Shown: positions 25,778 to 33,611 of the stretch, piece after piece | How positions within the stretch are numbered: position 1 is the stretch's first letter | How the letters are laid out: every line of letters begins with the position of its first letter | Assembly (NCBI GenBank): GCA_003149915.1 | Contig: QAMK01000012.1 | Coordinates: 1 to 64,000 of the forward strand | Length of the DNA stretch: 64,000 bases | Reading direction: 5' to 3' | DNA from: Bacillota bacterium | GTDB taxonomy: Bacteria > Bacillota_I > Bacilli_A > RF39 > UBA660 | Made by a program: the position numbers and the translations under genes | The notes under the pieces: generated by a model | Database searches by the model: none | What the model saw: the letters and a program-made list of their open reading frames with translations, nothing else | Told to the model about the DNA's origin: nothing

Positions 25778-26793
25778 AATTTACAAGTTATTTAAAAGAC
25801 AAATGGCTATCCATTCTTCTTTATACTGTTTTACTCATCATTATCGTATTATTACTCATCGCTTTTAAAGTAGATTCGTCCTTGCTATATGCGATTCTTT
25901 TTCTATTTCTGTTGTTTGGTATTTTAATTGTGCTGTCAGACTTTTACCGCAAGAAATCATTTTATAAAACCCTAGTTTGCAACACAGAATTATTAGATAA
26001 AAAGTACTTAGTGTTAGAAATGATGAAGAAACCGAACTTTTTAGAAGGTGAAATCTTGTGGGATACGATGTACGAAATCAATAAATCGATGATAGAGAAC
26101 GTAAAGAATTACGAATTACAAGTGACGGATTTTAAGGAATACATCGAAATGTGGATTCACGAAGTAAAAATTCCCATCTCTAGTTTTTTACTGTTTGCCC
26201 ACAATCACAACGATCAAGTTCCTAAGAAAGCAGTTCGCTGGATGCAAAGAGTGGAAGATTACACCGAACAAATCTTATATTATGTACGAAGTGAAAATTC
26301 TGAAAAAGACTATTTGATTAAGGAAGTAGAGTTAAGCAATGTCGTCAGAGAGGTTGCCTTAAGAAATAAAGATTACATCTTAGAAAGTAAAATTGAACTC
26401 GTAACGAAAAATCTACATCACTCGGTATATACCGATAGCAAATGGTTAGAATTCATCTTAAACCAAATTGTGAACAACAGCATCAAATATCAAAAAGAAC
26501 GAGGCATCAAAAGAATTGAAATCCGCGGTATTGCCATGGATAATCAGGTCAAACTAGAAATCGAAGACAACGGAATTGGTATTCCTGCATCCGACATTCC
26601 TAATGTATTTCAAAAGTCATTTACGGGCGAGAATGGAAGAAAGCGTTCCAAATCAACCGGCATGGGTTTGTTTATTGCGAGCAATCTTTGCAACAAATTA
26701 GGACATAAACTAGAAATCGAGTCCGAAGAAGGAAAGTATACGAAAGTTATAATCACATTTGCCAAAGAAAACTATTACGACGTTGTAAGATAA
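25774..26793 (+). CDS. Intramembrane-sensing histidine kinase, BceS-like
   Basis: 339 residues. Two membrane helices (about 12-32 and 36-56) joined by only a few residues outside, so it has no sensor domain, as in BceS. H-box MWIHEVKIPISS with His129; N-box LEFILNQIVNNSIKYQK; G-box EDNGIGIP; second G-box STGMGLFIASNL. In characterised systems such kinases sense the activity of their ABC transporter. Start overlaps the regulator stop (ATGA). Confidence 0.93.
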   Translation: MKFTSYLKDKWLSILLYTVLLIIIVLLLIAFKVDSSLLYAILFLFLLFGILIVLSDFYRKKSFYKTLVCNTELLDKKYLVLEMMKKPNFLEGEILWDTMYEINKSMIENVKNYELQVTDFKEYIEMWIHEVKIPISSFLLFAHNHNDQVPKKAVRWMQRVEDYTEQILYYVRSENSEKDYLIKEVELSNVVREVALRNKDYILESKIELVTKNLHHSVYTDSKWLEFILNQIVNNSIKYQKERGIKRIEIRGIAMDNQVKLEIEDNGIGIPASDIPNVFQKSFTGENGRKRSKSTGMGLFIASNLCNKLGHKLEIESEEGKYTKVIITFAKENYYDVVR

Positions 26794-26812
26794 CTTTCAA
26801 AAATGTAAGATA
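26784..26812 (+). promoter_or_regulatory. Direct-repeat operator upstream of the BceAB-like transporter
   Basis: TGTAAGATA occurs at 26784-26792 and again at 26804-26812, exactly 20 bp apart (two helical turns), partly inside the kinase 3' end. OmpR-type regulators bind such tandem sites. A TAATAT -10 lies downstream in the same gap. Regulator identity is inference. Confidence 0.55.
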
Positions 26813-26878
26813 CGGTAAGGTAGAACGAACGACAAAGAATGTTGTCTGATGTAATATGAACTTACGAAAGGAGTTATT

Positions 26879-27646
26879 ATGGAAACAATTTTAAAAATTG
26901 ACAAAATTGAAAAGTATTATGGTAGTAGGTCTTCTTTGACCAAAGCCATCGACAACATTTCTTTCTCCGTAGAGAAAGGTGAGTTTGTTGCCATCATGGG
27001 TGCATCCGGTTCTGGTAAAACGACACTTTTAAATTGTATTTCAACTATCGACCGTGTTACATCCGGCCATATCTATGTAGCAGGTATGGACATTACCAAA
27101 CTAAAAGGGAATGCCCTAAATAAGTTTAGAAGGGAAGAGTTAGGATTTATCTTTCAAGATTTTAATCTATTAGATACGTTAACGGCATATGAAAACATTG
27201 CCCTTGCCTTATCGATTCAAAATGTTGCTCCTTCTAAAATCGATGAAAAGATTAAGAAGGTAGCCAAACAACTGGACATCACGAATGTATTAGAAAAGTA
27301 TCCGTATCAGATGAGTGGTGGTCAAAAACAGAGAGTTGCATCGGCACGTGCCATCATCACCGAACCTAAACTGATTTTAGCGGATGAACCGACTGGGGCA
27401 TTGGATTCGAAATCTTCTAGAATGTTACTAGAACGATTCCAGGAATTGAATCAAGAGATGGATGCCACAATATTAATGGTAACGCATGACGCGTTCACAG
27501 CAAGTTATGCTTCTCGCGTAATCTTTATCAAAGATGGAAAAGTATTCAATGAAATTCATCGGGGAAAAAATAACCGCAAAGAATTCTTCGATAAGATTAT
27601 CGATGTCGTTACATTGTTAGGTGGAGATTTAAATGATGCTCTTTAA
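26879..27646 (+). CDS. ABC transporter ATPase, BceA-like
   Basis: 255 residues, start behind AAAGGAG. Walker A GASGSGKTTLL, Q-loop IFQDFNLLD, signature MSGGQKQRVASARAI, Walker B LILADEPTGALD, H-loop VTHD. The closest group is MacB/BceA ATPases that power removal of antimicrobial peptides. It overlaps the permease start. Together with the preceding kinase and regulator it forms a Bce-type module. Confidence 0.95.
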   Translation: METILKIDKIEKYYGSRSSLTKAIDNISFSVEKGEFVAIMGASGSGKTTLLNCISTIDRVTSGHIYVAGMDITKLKGNALNKFRREELGFIFQDFNLLDTLTAYENIALALSIQNVAPSKIDEKIKKVAKQLDITNVLEKYPYQMSGGQKQRVASARAIITEPKLILADEPTGALDSKSSRMLLERFQELNQEMDATILMVTHDAFTASYASRVIFIKDGKVFNEIHRGKNNRKEFFDKIIDVVTLLGGDLNDAL

Positions 27647-29687
27647 GTTATCCATCAAAAACATCAAGAAAAGTTTCAAAGATTATGCCATCTACTTTGT
27701 AACGTTGATTCTTGGTGTCGCAATATTTTACGTTTTCAATGCAATTGAAAGTCAAACAGTCATGATGGATGTAACAGCATCCACAAGAGAAATCATTACT
27801 CTCATGACCAATATGTTATCGGGAGTCAGTGTCTTTGTTTCATTGATTCTAGGATTTTTAATCATCTATGCCAGTCGTTTTTTAATCAAACGACGAAACA
27901 AAGAATTTGGTATTTATCTGACGCTTGGAATGAGCAAACGAAAAATTTCGATGATTCTATTTATCGAAACACTTCTAATCGGATTGGTATCCTTAGGAGT
28001 AGGACTTGGCCTTGGTGTACTGTTATCACAACTCATGAGTCTTTTAGTTGCGAATATGTTTGAAGCGGACTTTACCAAATTCACGTTTGTATTTTCAAAA
28101 AGTGCCTGTATCAAAACGCTCGGATACTTCAGTATCATGTACATAATTGTCATGATCTTTAACACGATTAACGTCGGTAAATGTAAGTTAATAGATTTGC
28201 TATATGCCAGTAAAAAATCAGAGAAAATAAAATTAAAAAATCCAGTTATTTGTACCATTGCATTTATCGTATCGGCATGTTTTTTAGGATATGCCTATTA
28301 CATGGTAACAGCACGTTTCAACGATATGCAAGCAAGTATGATCTATATTCCAATTGCAATCGGAATCATCACGACTTTCTTGCTATTCTGGTCGATATCC
28401 GGTTTGATGTTACGAATCGTCATGTCGATGAAGAACCTTTATTATAAAGGATTAAACAGTTTTGTTTTACGTCAAGTGAGTAGTAAAATTAACACTGCAG
28501 TTTGTCAAATGTCTATCATTTGTTTGATGTTATTCGTAACCATCTGTGTCTTGTCAGCATCGTTATCCATCAAAAATTCAATGACAGCAAATTTAATATC
28601 GCTTGCACCAGCAGATATCCAGATTGACAAAAAAATGAATCTAGATGAATCTGCACCAGAATCAGGATACACGGCTTCTCAAATAGAAGATTCTTACGTC
28701 AGTATTTCAGAAACGTTAACGAGATTGGGATTTGATCCAAACACATATTTAAGAGATATCGTAGAGATACCAATCTATGCGACAAACGATATTACGATTC
28801 GTAGCACCTTAGGTTCTTCCTATGAGACAATGTTAGAAATGTATCCGTATCTACAGTATGACAATGCCGAAATGTTACTTTCTGTTAGTGACTACAACCG
28901 TTTAGCAGAGCTTTACAATTTAGAGAAAATCACATTAGAGCAAGATGAATATGTCGTAGTAGCAGATTTTGATTCTTGGGTATCGATTAGAAACGAAGCA
29001 TTAAAAAAGGGAACAACCTTAGAAGTAAACGGAAGAACTCTTCGTCCAAAATACGATCATACGATAGACGGATTTATCTACATGTCTAGTAACCACATCA
29101 ATACGGGAGTATTCATCGTTCCGGATGGACTTCTACCAGATAGTTGGCAAGAAGAAAATATTTTAGTAGCCAATTATCAAGCATCGACCAAAGGTGAGCG
29201 AGAAGAAATCGAAAACATCTTAATCGCCACAGGAGATGCCGCATACGCTCCCAATACGACGCTCTCAGCAACGACGAAACTATTGATCTATGAAGCATCG
29301 ATTGGACTAGGTGGACTTGTAACATTCATCGGTCTTTATCTTGGAATTATATTTCTAATTTCTTGTGCGGCCATTCTCGCACTACGAGAATTATCAGAAA
29401 GTAGTGACAACAAAGTAAGATATCAAATGCTACGAAGACTTGGTGCAGACGAACGAATGATTAATGGCGCCTTGTTTAAAACGATTGCAATATTCTTCTT
29501 ATTCCCATTGCTACTAGCCATCATCCATTCCATTTTTGGAATCATGTTCTGTAATATTATTCTATCGACATTCGGTAGTGAACAATTGTTACCATCTATC
29601 ATTATGACAGCCATCTTCCTAGTTTGCATCTATGGCGGATATTTCTTGGTAACGTATTTATGTAGTAAGAATGTGATTAAAGAATGA
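27633..29687 (+). CDS. ABC permease, BceB-like (FtsX fold)
   Basis: 684 residues, close to BceB length. Ten predicted membrane helices: one at the start, groups around 50-300, and three at the end, with a large extracellular domain (about 315-525) between helices 7 and 8 as in BceB. FtsX-type segments ALRELSESSDNKVRYQMLRR and RNKEFGIYLTLGMSKRKI are visible. The ATG is behind GGTGGAG inside the ATPase gene. It ends in TGA overlapping a 46-codon membrane ORF. Confidence 0.93.
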   Translation: MMLFKLSIKNIKKSFKDYAIYFVTLILGVAIFYVFNAIESQTVMMDVTASTREIITLMTNMLSGVSVFVSLILGFLIIYASRFLIKRRNKEFGIYLTLGMSKRKISMILFIETLLIGLVSLGVGLGLGVLLSQLMSLLVANMFEADFTKFTFVFSKSACIKTLGYFSIMYIIVMIFNTINVGKCKLIDLLYASKKSEKIKLKNPVICTIAFIVSACFLGYAYYMVTARFNDMQASMIYIPIAIGIITTFLLFWSISGLMLRIVMSMKNLYYKGLNSFVLRQVSSKINTAVCQMSIICLMLFVTICVLSASLSIKNSMTANLISLAPADIQIDKKMNLDESAPESGYTASQIEDSYVSISETLTRLGFDPNTYLRDIVEIPIYATNDITIRSTLGSSYETMLEMYPYLQYDNAEMLLSVSDYNRLAELYNLEKITLEQDEYVVVADFDSWVSIRNEALKKGTTLEVNGRTLRPKYDHTIDGFIYMSSNHINTGVFIVPDGLLPDSWQEENILVANYQASTKGEREEIENILIATGDAAYAPNTTLSATTKLLIYEASIGLGGLVTFIGLYLGIIFLISCAAILALRELSESSDNKVRYQMLRRLGADERMINGALFKTIAIFFLFPLLLAIIHSIFGIMFCNIILSTFGSEQLLPSIIMTAIFLVCIYGGYFLVTYLCSKNVIKE

Positions 29688-29824
29688 ATCTATTAGCAAT
29701 CAATTGGCAAGCCGTGTTCCAAAGTTTTGTCGATACATGGCTTCCACTCATCATACCGATGGCACTATTATTTCTCTTCTTTTTAGCAATTGCATTTTTA
29801 CGGAAAGGAGATAAGGATGACTAA
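29684..29824 (+). CDS. Small single-span membrane protein coupled to the BceB-like gene
   Basis: 46 residues, ATGA overlap with the permease stop, so it is probably made by translational coupling. N-terminal amphipathic stretch (MNLLAINWQAVFQSF), then one strong membrane helix (WLPLIIPMALLFLFFLAIAF), ending LRKGDKDD: small outside, short charged tail inside. An AAAGGAG ribosome site for the next gene lies in its last codons. It is too short for routine annotation. It could be a subunit of the transporter or kinase complex (inference from position). Confidence 0.65.
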   Translation: MNLLAINWQAVFQSFVDTWLPLIIPMALLFLFFLAIAFLRKGDKDD

Positions 29825-29842
29825 GTTCATCATCCGTTAAAC

Positions 29843-30907
29843 ATGACTTATTTAGAAGCGATAAGAGACTCATTACTATTATTCCCATTCATAGCATTCT
29901 TTTTTACTTTTTTCTATATCTTGCATCAATATCATCGTTACGGTTCCATTCATAAACTCAGAACCTTAATTGTATACTCCTTCATTTTATACATGATTAC
30001 AATCTACTTTTTAACGATTTTACCACTTCCAAGTATGGAAAGTGTCAGTGCGATGACCGGACCAACGATGAATTTGATCCCATTCTCATTTGTAACGGAC
30101 TTTTTAAAAGAGACCGCATTTCAGTGGAACGATCCAACGACGTATTTACAAATTGTAACGGAACCGGCCGTGTATACCGTATTGTTTAACATTGTCATGA
30201 CCATTCCATTTGGTATGTATTTGAAATATTACTTTCGCGTTTCCACCAAAAAAGTAGTGCTGTACACGTTTCTTCTAAGTTTGTTTTTTGAAATTACCCA
30301 ACTGACAGGACTTTACTTTATTTATCCTAGACCGTATCGCCTCTTTGATGTCGATGATCTTTTAACCAATACGTTAGGAGGCCTCCTAGGCGCACTCTTC
30401 ATAAAACCAGTCTCCAAAGTTCTACCTTCTAGAAAAGAAATTGACCGAAAAAGTAGGGAAGAAGGAATGAAAATATCCGTTCTAAGAAGACTTACTTATG
30501 CAGGTTTAGATTTCTTCTTGTTCTTAATTTTCTGGTCCATCTTAGAAGTGTTTTTCTCATACTCTTTCACTAAATATATTGCCATCATTTCGTATTATGT
30601 AGGAATTCCACTTTTAAGAGGTGGTAAGACACCAGCAGGAACATTTTTAAATATTGCTATCGTTCCAACCAAACCGATTTCACTCTTAACTAGAATTCTG
30701 TTCCTCGGTGCATATTATATTGGAATTCCATTGCTAATTAGCATTCTATTCCGAAACATCCATATTACTTCCTTAGCAGGAATTTTGATTTTACTATTTT
30801 ACGGAGTCAACTTGTGGCAATTGCGAAAACGGCCACCATTTTATGAAAAACTTTTAAAAGTAGAATTAAAAAGTACAATTGAAGTAGAGAAAGAAAATGA
30901 AAATTAG
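29843..30907 (+). CDS. VanZ-like/RDD membrane protein
   Basis: 354 residues. N-terminal VanZ domain (helices around 10-200 with MNLIPFSFVTDF and YRLFDVDDLLTNTLGGLLG) and a C-terminal RDD-like domain (RRLTYAGLDFFLFLIFWSIL, a conserved GKTPAG segment). VanZ relatives modify resistance to teicoplanin-like and other envelope antibiotics; RDD proteins are membrane proteins of unclear role. ATG 29843 follows a 7-codon reading frame (29817-29840) that shares the same AAAGGAG site, so re-initiation is possible. Context: last gene of the Bce-like operon. Confidence 0.88.
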   Translation: MTYLEAIRDSLLLFPFIAFFFTFFYILHQYHRYGSIHKLRTLIVYSFILYMITIYFLTILPLPSMESVSAMTGPTMNLIPFSFVTDFLKETAFQWNDPTTYLQIVTEPAVYTVLFNIVMTIPFGMYLKYYFRVSTKKVVLYTFLLSLFFEITQLTGLYFIYPRPYRLFDVDDLLTNTLGGLLGALFIKPVSKVLPSRKEIDRKSREEGMKISVLRRLTYAGLDFFLFLIFWSILEVFFSYSFTKYIAIISYYVGIPLLRGGKTPAGTFLNIAIVPTKPISLLTRILFLGAYYIGIPLLISILFRNIHITSLAGILILLFYGVNLWQLRKRPPFYEKLLKVELKSTIEVEKENEN

Positions 30908-30921
30908 GAAACTTCTTAAAA

Positions 30922-30952
30922 TGACGATTTTGTAACAAAAAATCGTCTTTTT
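30922..30952 (+). terminator. Rho-independent terminator
   Basis: GACGATTTT-GTAACAA-AAAATCGTC, a 9-bp stem followed by TTTTTC, closes the Bce-like operon. Confidence 0.88.
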
Positions 30953-30980
30953 CTATTGTATAATAAAGTTGGTGATACAC

Positions 30981-31670
30981 ATGAATTTAGCATTAGTAGA
31001 AGATGATGAATCAATTCGTTTAGGATTAAAGTATTATTTAGAAGATGAAGGCTTTTCTTTAACGTCATATAAAGATGCAGAAAGTTTTTTGGAAAGCATT
31101 CCTAAAAATCATTATGACTTACTTCTCTTAGATATCAATCTTCCTGGTATGAGTGGCTTTGAAGCACTTCCTAAAATTAAAGAAAAAGATGACATTCCGG
31201 TCATATTTTTGACTGCAAATGATTTAGAAGTAAGTACCGTAATGGGACTCGATATGGGTGCAGATGACTACATCACCAAACCGTTTAAAGCCAAAGAGTT
31301 AGTTTCTCGTATCAAAAGTGTCTTAAGAAGAACTTCCCAAAGTTGCTCGCTAGGCCAGAGTACAATTAAAATTCAAAATATTACGATTGATACGACGAAG
31401 ATGAAAGTGTTAAAAGATGGGAAAGATGTTTTCTTGACCGCATTAGAGTATAAGATTTTATTAATATTAGCACTGAATCCGACGACCGTATTTACGAGAG
31501 AAAAAATATTATCGAACATTTGGGATGTCAATGAAGAGTATGTAAATGATAATGCCTTAACTGTGTATGTAAGAAGAATTAGAGAGAAAATTGAAGACGA
31601 TCCACAAAATCCAAAAATTATTGTTACAGTGCGTGGTATCGGTTACAAGTTAGGAAATCGCTATGAATAG
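30981..31670 (+). CDS. OmpR-family response regulator (second module)
   Basis: 229 residues from ATG 30981 behind GGTGAT. Receiver with VEDDESI, phospho-Asp in LLLLDINLPGMSG, FLTAND and YITKPFKA. Winged helix with LTALEYKILLILA, NDNALTVYVRRIREKI and TVRGIGYKL. Overlaps the kinase gene. With the following kinase, ATPase and large permease it forms a second envelope-stress or peptide-resistance set right after the first. Confidence 0.93.
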   Translation: MNLALVEDDESIRLGLKYYLEDEGFSLTSYKDAESFLESIPKNHYDLLLLDINLPGMSGFEALPKIKEKDDIPVIFLTANDLEVSTVMGLDMGADDYITKPFKAKELVSRIKSVLRRTSQSCSLGQSTIKIQNITIDTTKMKVLKDGKDVFLTALEYKILLILALNPTTVFTREKILSNIWDVNEEYVNDNALTVYVRRIREKIEDDPQNPKIIVTVRGIGYKLGNRYE

Positions 31671-32850
31671 AAAGACGATTATTTTTGTAGCAATTCTTTG
31701 CTTCTTACTACTCACATCCGTTGGCATCAATTATACTTTATATCATAAAACACTAGATCTCTTGTTGCAAAACGATGCTTATATTGTCACTAATATTTTG
31801 GAACATCACCCGGAATTGGAAAGTGAAATGATGGACTCCGTACTAGACTCTTTTCAAATTGACTACGATAAGTTGGAAAGTTATGGCATTACAAAAGAAA
31901 TGCTCCCATACTTAATCGAGGACGACAGTCTAAAAAATGAAATGATTACGTGGAATGCAGTTGTACTACTTTTAATATTAGGAGTCATTCTAGGATACGC
32001 CTTACATAACTATTGGATTCGGCATCGGAAACTGAAAGAAATCGACCATTACATGAGTGAGATTTTAAGAGGAAACGAAAGTTTGGATATCAGAGATTAC
32101 GAAGAAGGGGACTACAGTAAACTAAAAAACAATATTTACAAAGTGACGATTAAGTTAAGAGAAGCGAAAGATGCATCGCAACAGAGTAAAAAAGAGTTAC
32201 AACATACTTTGCAAGATATTTCTCATCAGTTGAAGACACCACTGACAAGTATGAATGTTTTAAATGAACTGTTAGAAAAAGATTTACCTAAGGAAAAGAG
32301 AAAAGAACTGTGTGCTAAAAACCGTGATCAGTTGGACAGAATCGAATGGTTAGTGACGTCACTTTTAAAAATATCGATGTTAGATAGTGGTACGGTAACT
32401 TTGAAAAAAGAGAAAGTGTTCGTAAAAGATTTAGTTTTAGATGCCGTAAAGACAATTCAGATTCCAATTGAATTGAAAGGACTGGAATTAAAGATGGAAA
32501 TTCCAGATAAACTGACAGCAAAACTAGACCATAATTGGACCGTCGAAGCCCTTTTAAATATCATTAAAAATGCTTATGAGCACACTGAAAAAGGAACCAT
32601 TACCATTACGGCCACAGATAACCCGATTTACACGCAGATTGTGATTAGCGACACGGGATGTGGAATCCCAGAAAGCGATATTCATCACATTTTCGAACGA
32701 TTCTATCGGGGCAAAAGTACATCCAAAGAAAGTATCGGCATCGGTCTCAATATGTCAAAGAAGATTATCAACTTAGAACAAGGAGACATATCTGTTTCTA
32801 GTAAGCAAGGAGAAGGGACAACATTCACCATCCAATTTTATAAAAATTAA
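31663..32850 (+). CDS. Sensor histidine kinase with short extracellular loop
   Basis: 395 residues. Membrane helices at about 4-24 and 101-121 enclose an extracellular region of about 75 residues, longer than in BceS-type kinases. A HAMP-like linker follows. H-box DISHQLKTPLTSM with His188; N-box VEALLNIIKNAYEHTE; G-boxes SDTGCGIP and SIGIGLNMSK. Partner of the regulator immediately upstream. Confidence 0.92.
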   Translation: MNRKTIIFVAILCFLLLTSVGINYTLYHKTLDLLLQNDAYIVTNILEHHPELESEMMDSVLDSFQIDYDKLESYGITKEMLPYLIEDDSLKNEMITWNAVVLLLILGVILGYALHNYWIRHRKLKEIDHYMSEILRGNESLDIRDYEEGDYSKLKNNIYKVTIKLREAKDASQQSKKELQHTLQDISHQLKTPLTSMNVLNELLEKDLPKEKRKELCAKNRDQLDRIEWLVTSLLKISMLDSGTVTLKKEKVFVKDLVLDAVKTIQIPIELKGLELKMEIPDKLTAKLDHNWTVEALLNIIKNAYEHTEKGTITITATDNPIYTQIVISDTGCGIPESDIHHIFERFYRGKSTSKESIGIGLNMSKKIINLEQGDISVSSKQGEGTTFTIQFYKN

Positions 32851-32852
32851 AG

Positions 32853-32884
32853 TGACAAAACTGTAATCATTTTTGTCATTTTCT
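32853..32884 (+). terminator. Terminator between kinase and ABC genes
   Basis: TGACAAAA (32853-32860) pairs with TTTTGTCA (32871-32878), then TTTTC. The spacer and the following base run also hold two TGTAAT copies, so the region may double as the regulatory site of the downstream ABC operon. Confidence 0.7.
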
Positions 32885-32929
32885 TGTAATAGTTTGTTGA
32901 TATACTGGATTCATGAAAGGAGAACCCAT

Positions 32930-33610
32930 ATGGAAATTTTAAAAGTAGAGAATTTAACCAAAACTTATGGCAAAGGGAACACCTTAGTAAAAGCCTTAGA
33001 TCACGTTAGTTTCTCGGTCGAAAAAGGAGAGTTTGTAGCAATTATCGGTGCCTCAGGTTCCGGTAAAAGTACGTTGTTACATTTATTAGGTGGAGTAGAC
33101 AAACCGACTTCTGGACGTGTTATCGTAGATGGTGAAGACGTCTATCGTTTAAATGAAGAAAATTTAGCAATCTTTAGAAGAAGACAAGTCGGATTAATCT
33201 ATCAGTTTTATAACTTGATTCCAATATTGAACGTAGAAGAAAACATCACCTTACCAATTTTGCTAGATGGCAAAAAAGTAGATAAAAAATATTTAAATGA
33301 ACTGTTGGAAACATTAGATTTAAAAAACCGTGTCAATCATCTTCCTAACGAACTATCTGGTGGCCAACAACAGAGAGTCTCTATCGGAAGAGCACTCATG
33401 AATCATCCCGCCTTATTACTTGCCGATGAACCAACTGGAAACTTGGACTCTAAGTCTTCCAAAGAAATTTTAGAGTTGTTAAAATTGTCAAACAAAAAAT
33501 ACAAACAGACGATTATCATGATTACCCATGATCACAATCTTGCCTTAGCAGCAGATCGTATCATAACGATCGATGATGGTAAAATCATCAGTGATGAGAA
33601 GGTAAAGTAA
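32930..33610 (+). CDS. ABC transporter ATPase, MacB/LolD-like
   Basis: 226 residues from ATG 32930 behind AAAGGAG. Walker A GASGSGKSTLLHLLGG, Q-loop IYQFYNLIP, signature LSGGQQQRVSIGRAL, Walker B LLLADEPTGNLD, H-loop ITHD. Typical of ATPases paired with FtsX-fold permeases that work on membrane-embedded peptides or lipids. The permease gene starts one base after its stop. Confidence 0.95.
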   Translation: MEILKVENLTKTYGKGNTLVKALDHVSFSVEKGEFVAIIGASGSGKSTLLHLLGGVDKPTSGRVIVDGEDVYRLNEENLAIFRRRQVGLIYQFYNLIPILNVEENITLPILLDGKKVDKKYLNELLETLDLKNRVNHLPNELSGGQQQRVSIGRALMNHPALLLADEPTGNLDSKSSKEILELLKLSNKKYKQTIIMITHDHNLALAADRIITIDDGKIISDEKVK

Positions 33611-33611
33611 G

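Noticed and set aside
29817..29840. Seven-codon frame MTKFIIR before the VanZ-like gene
   Set aside because: Too short to support as a gene; noted only as a possible coupling leader.
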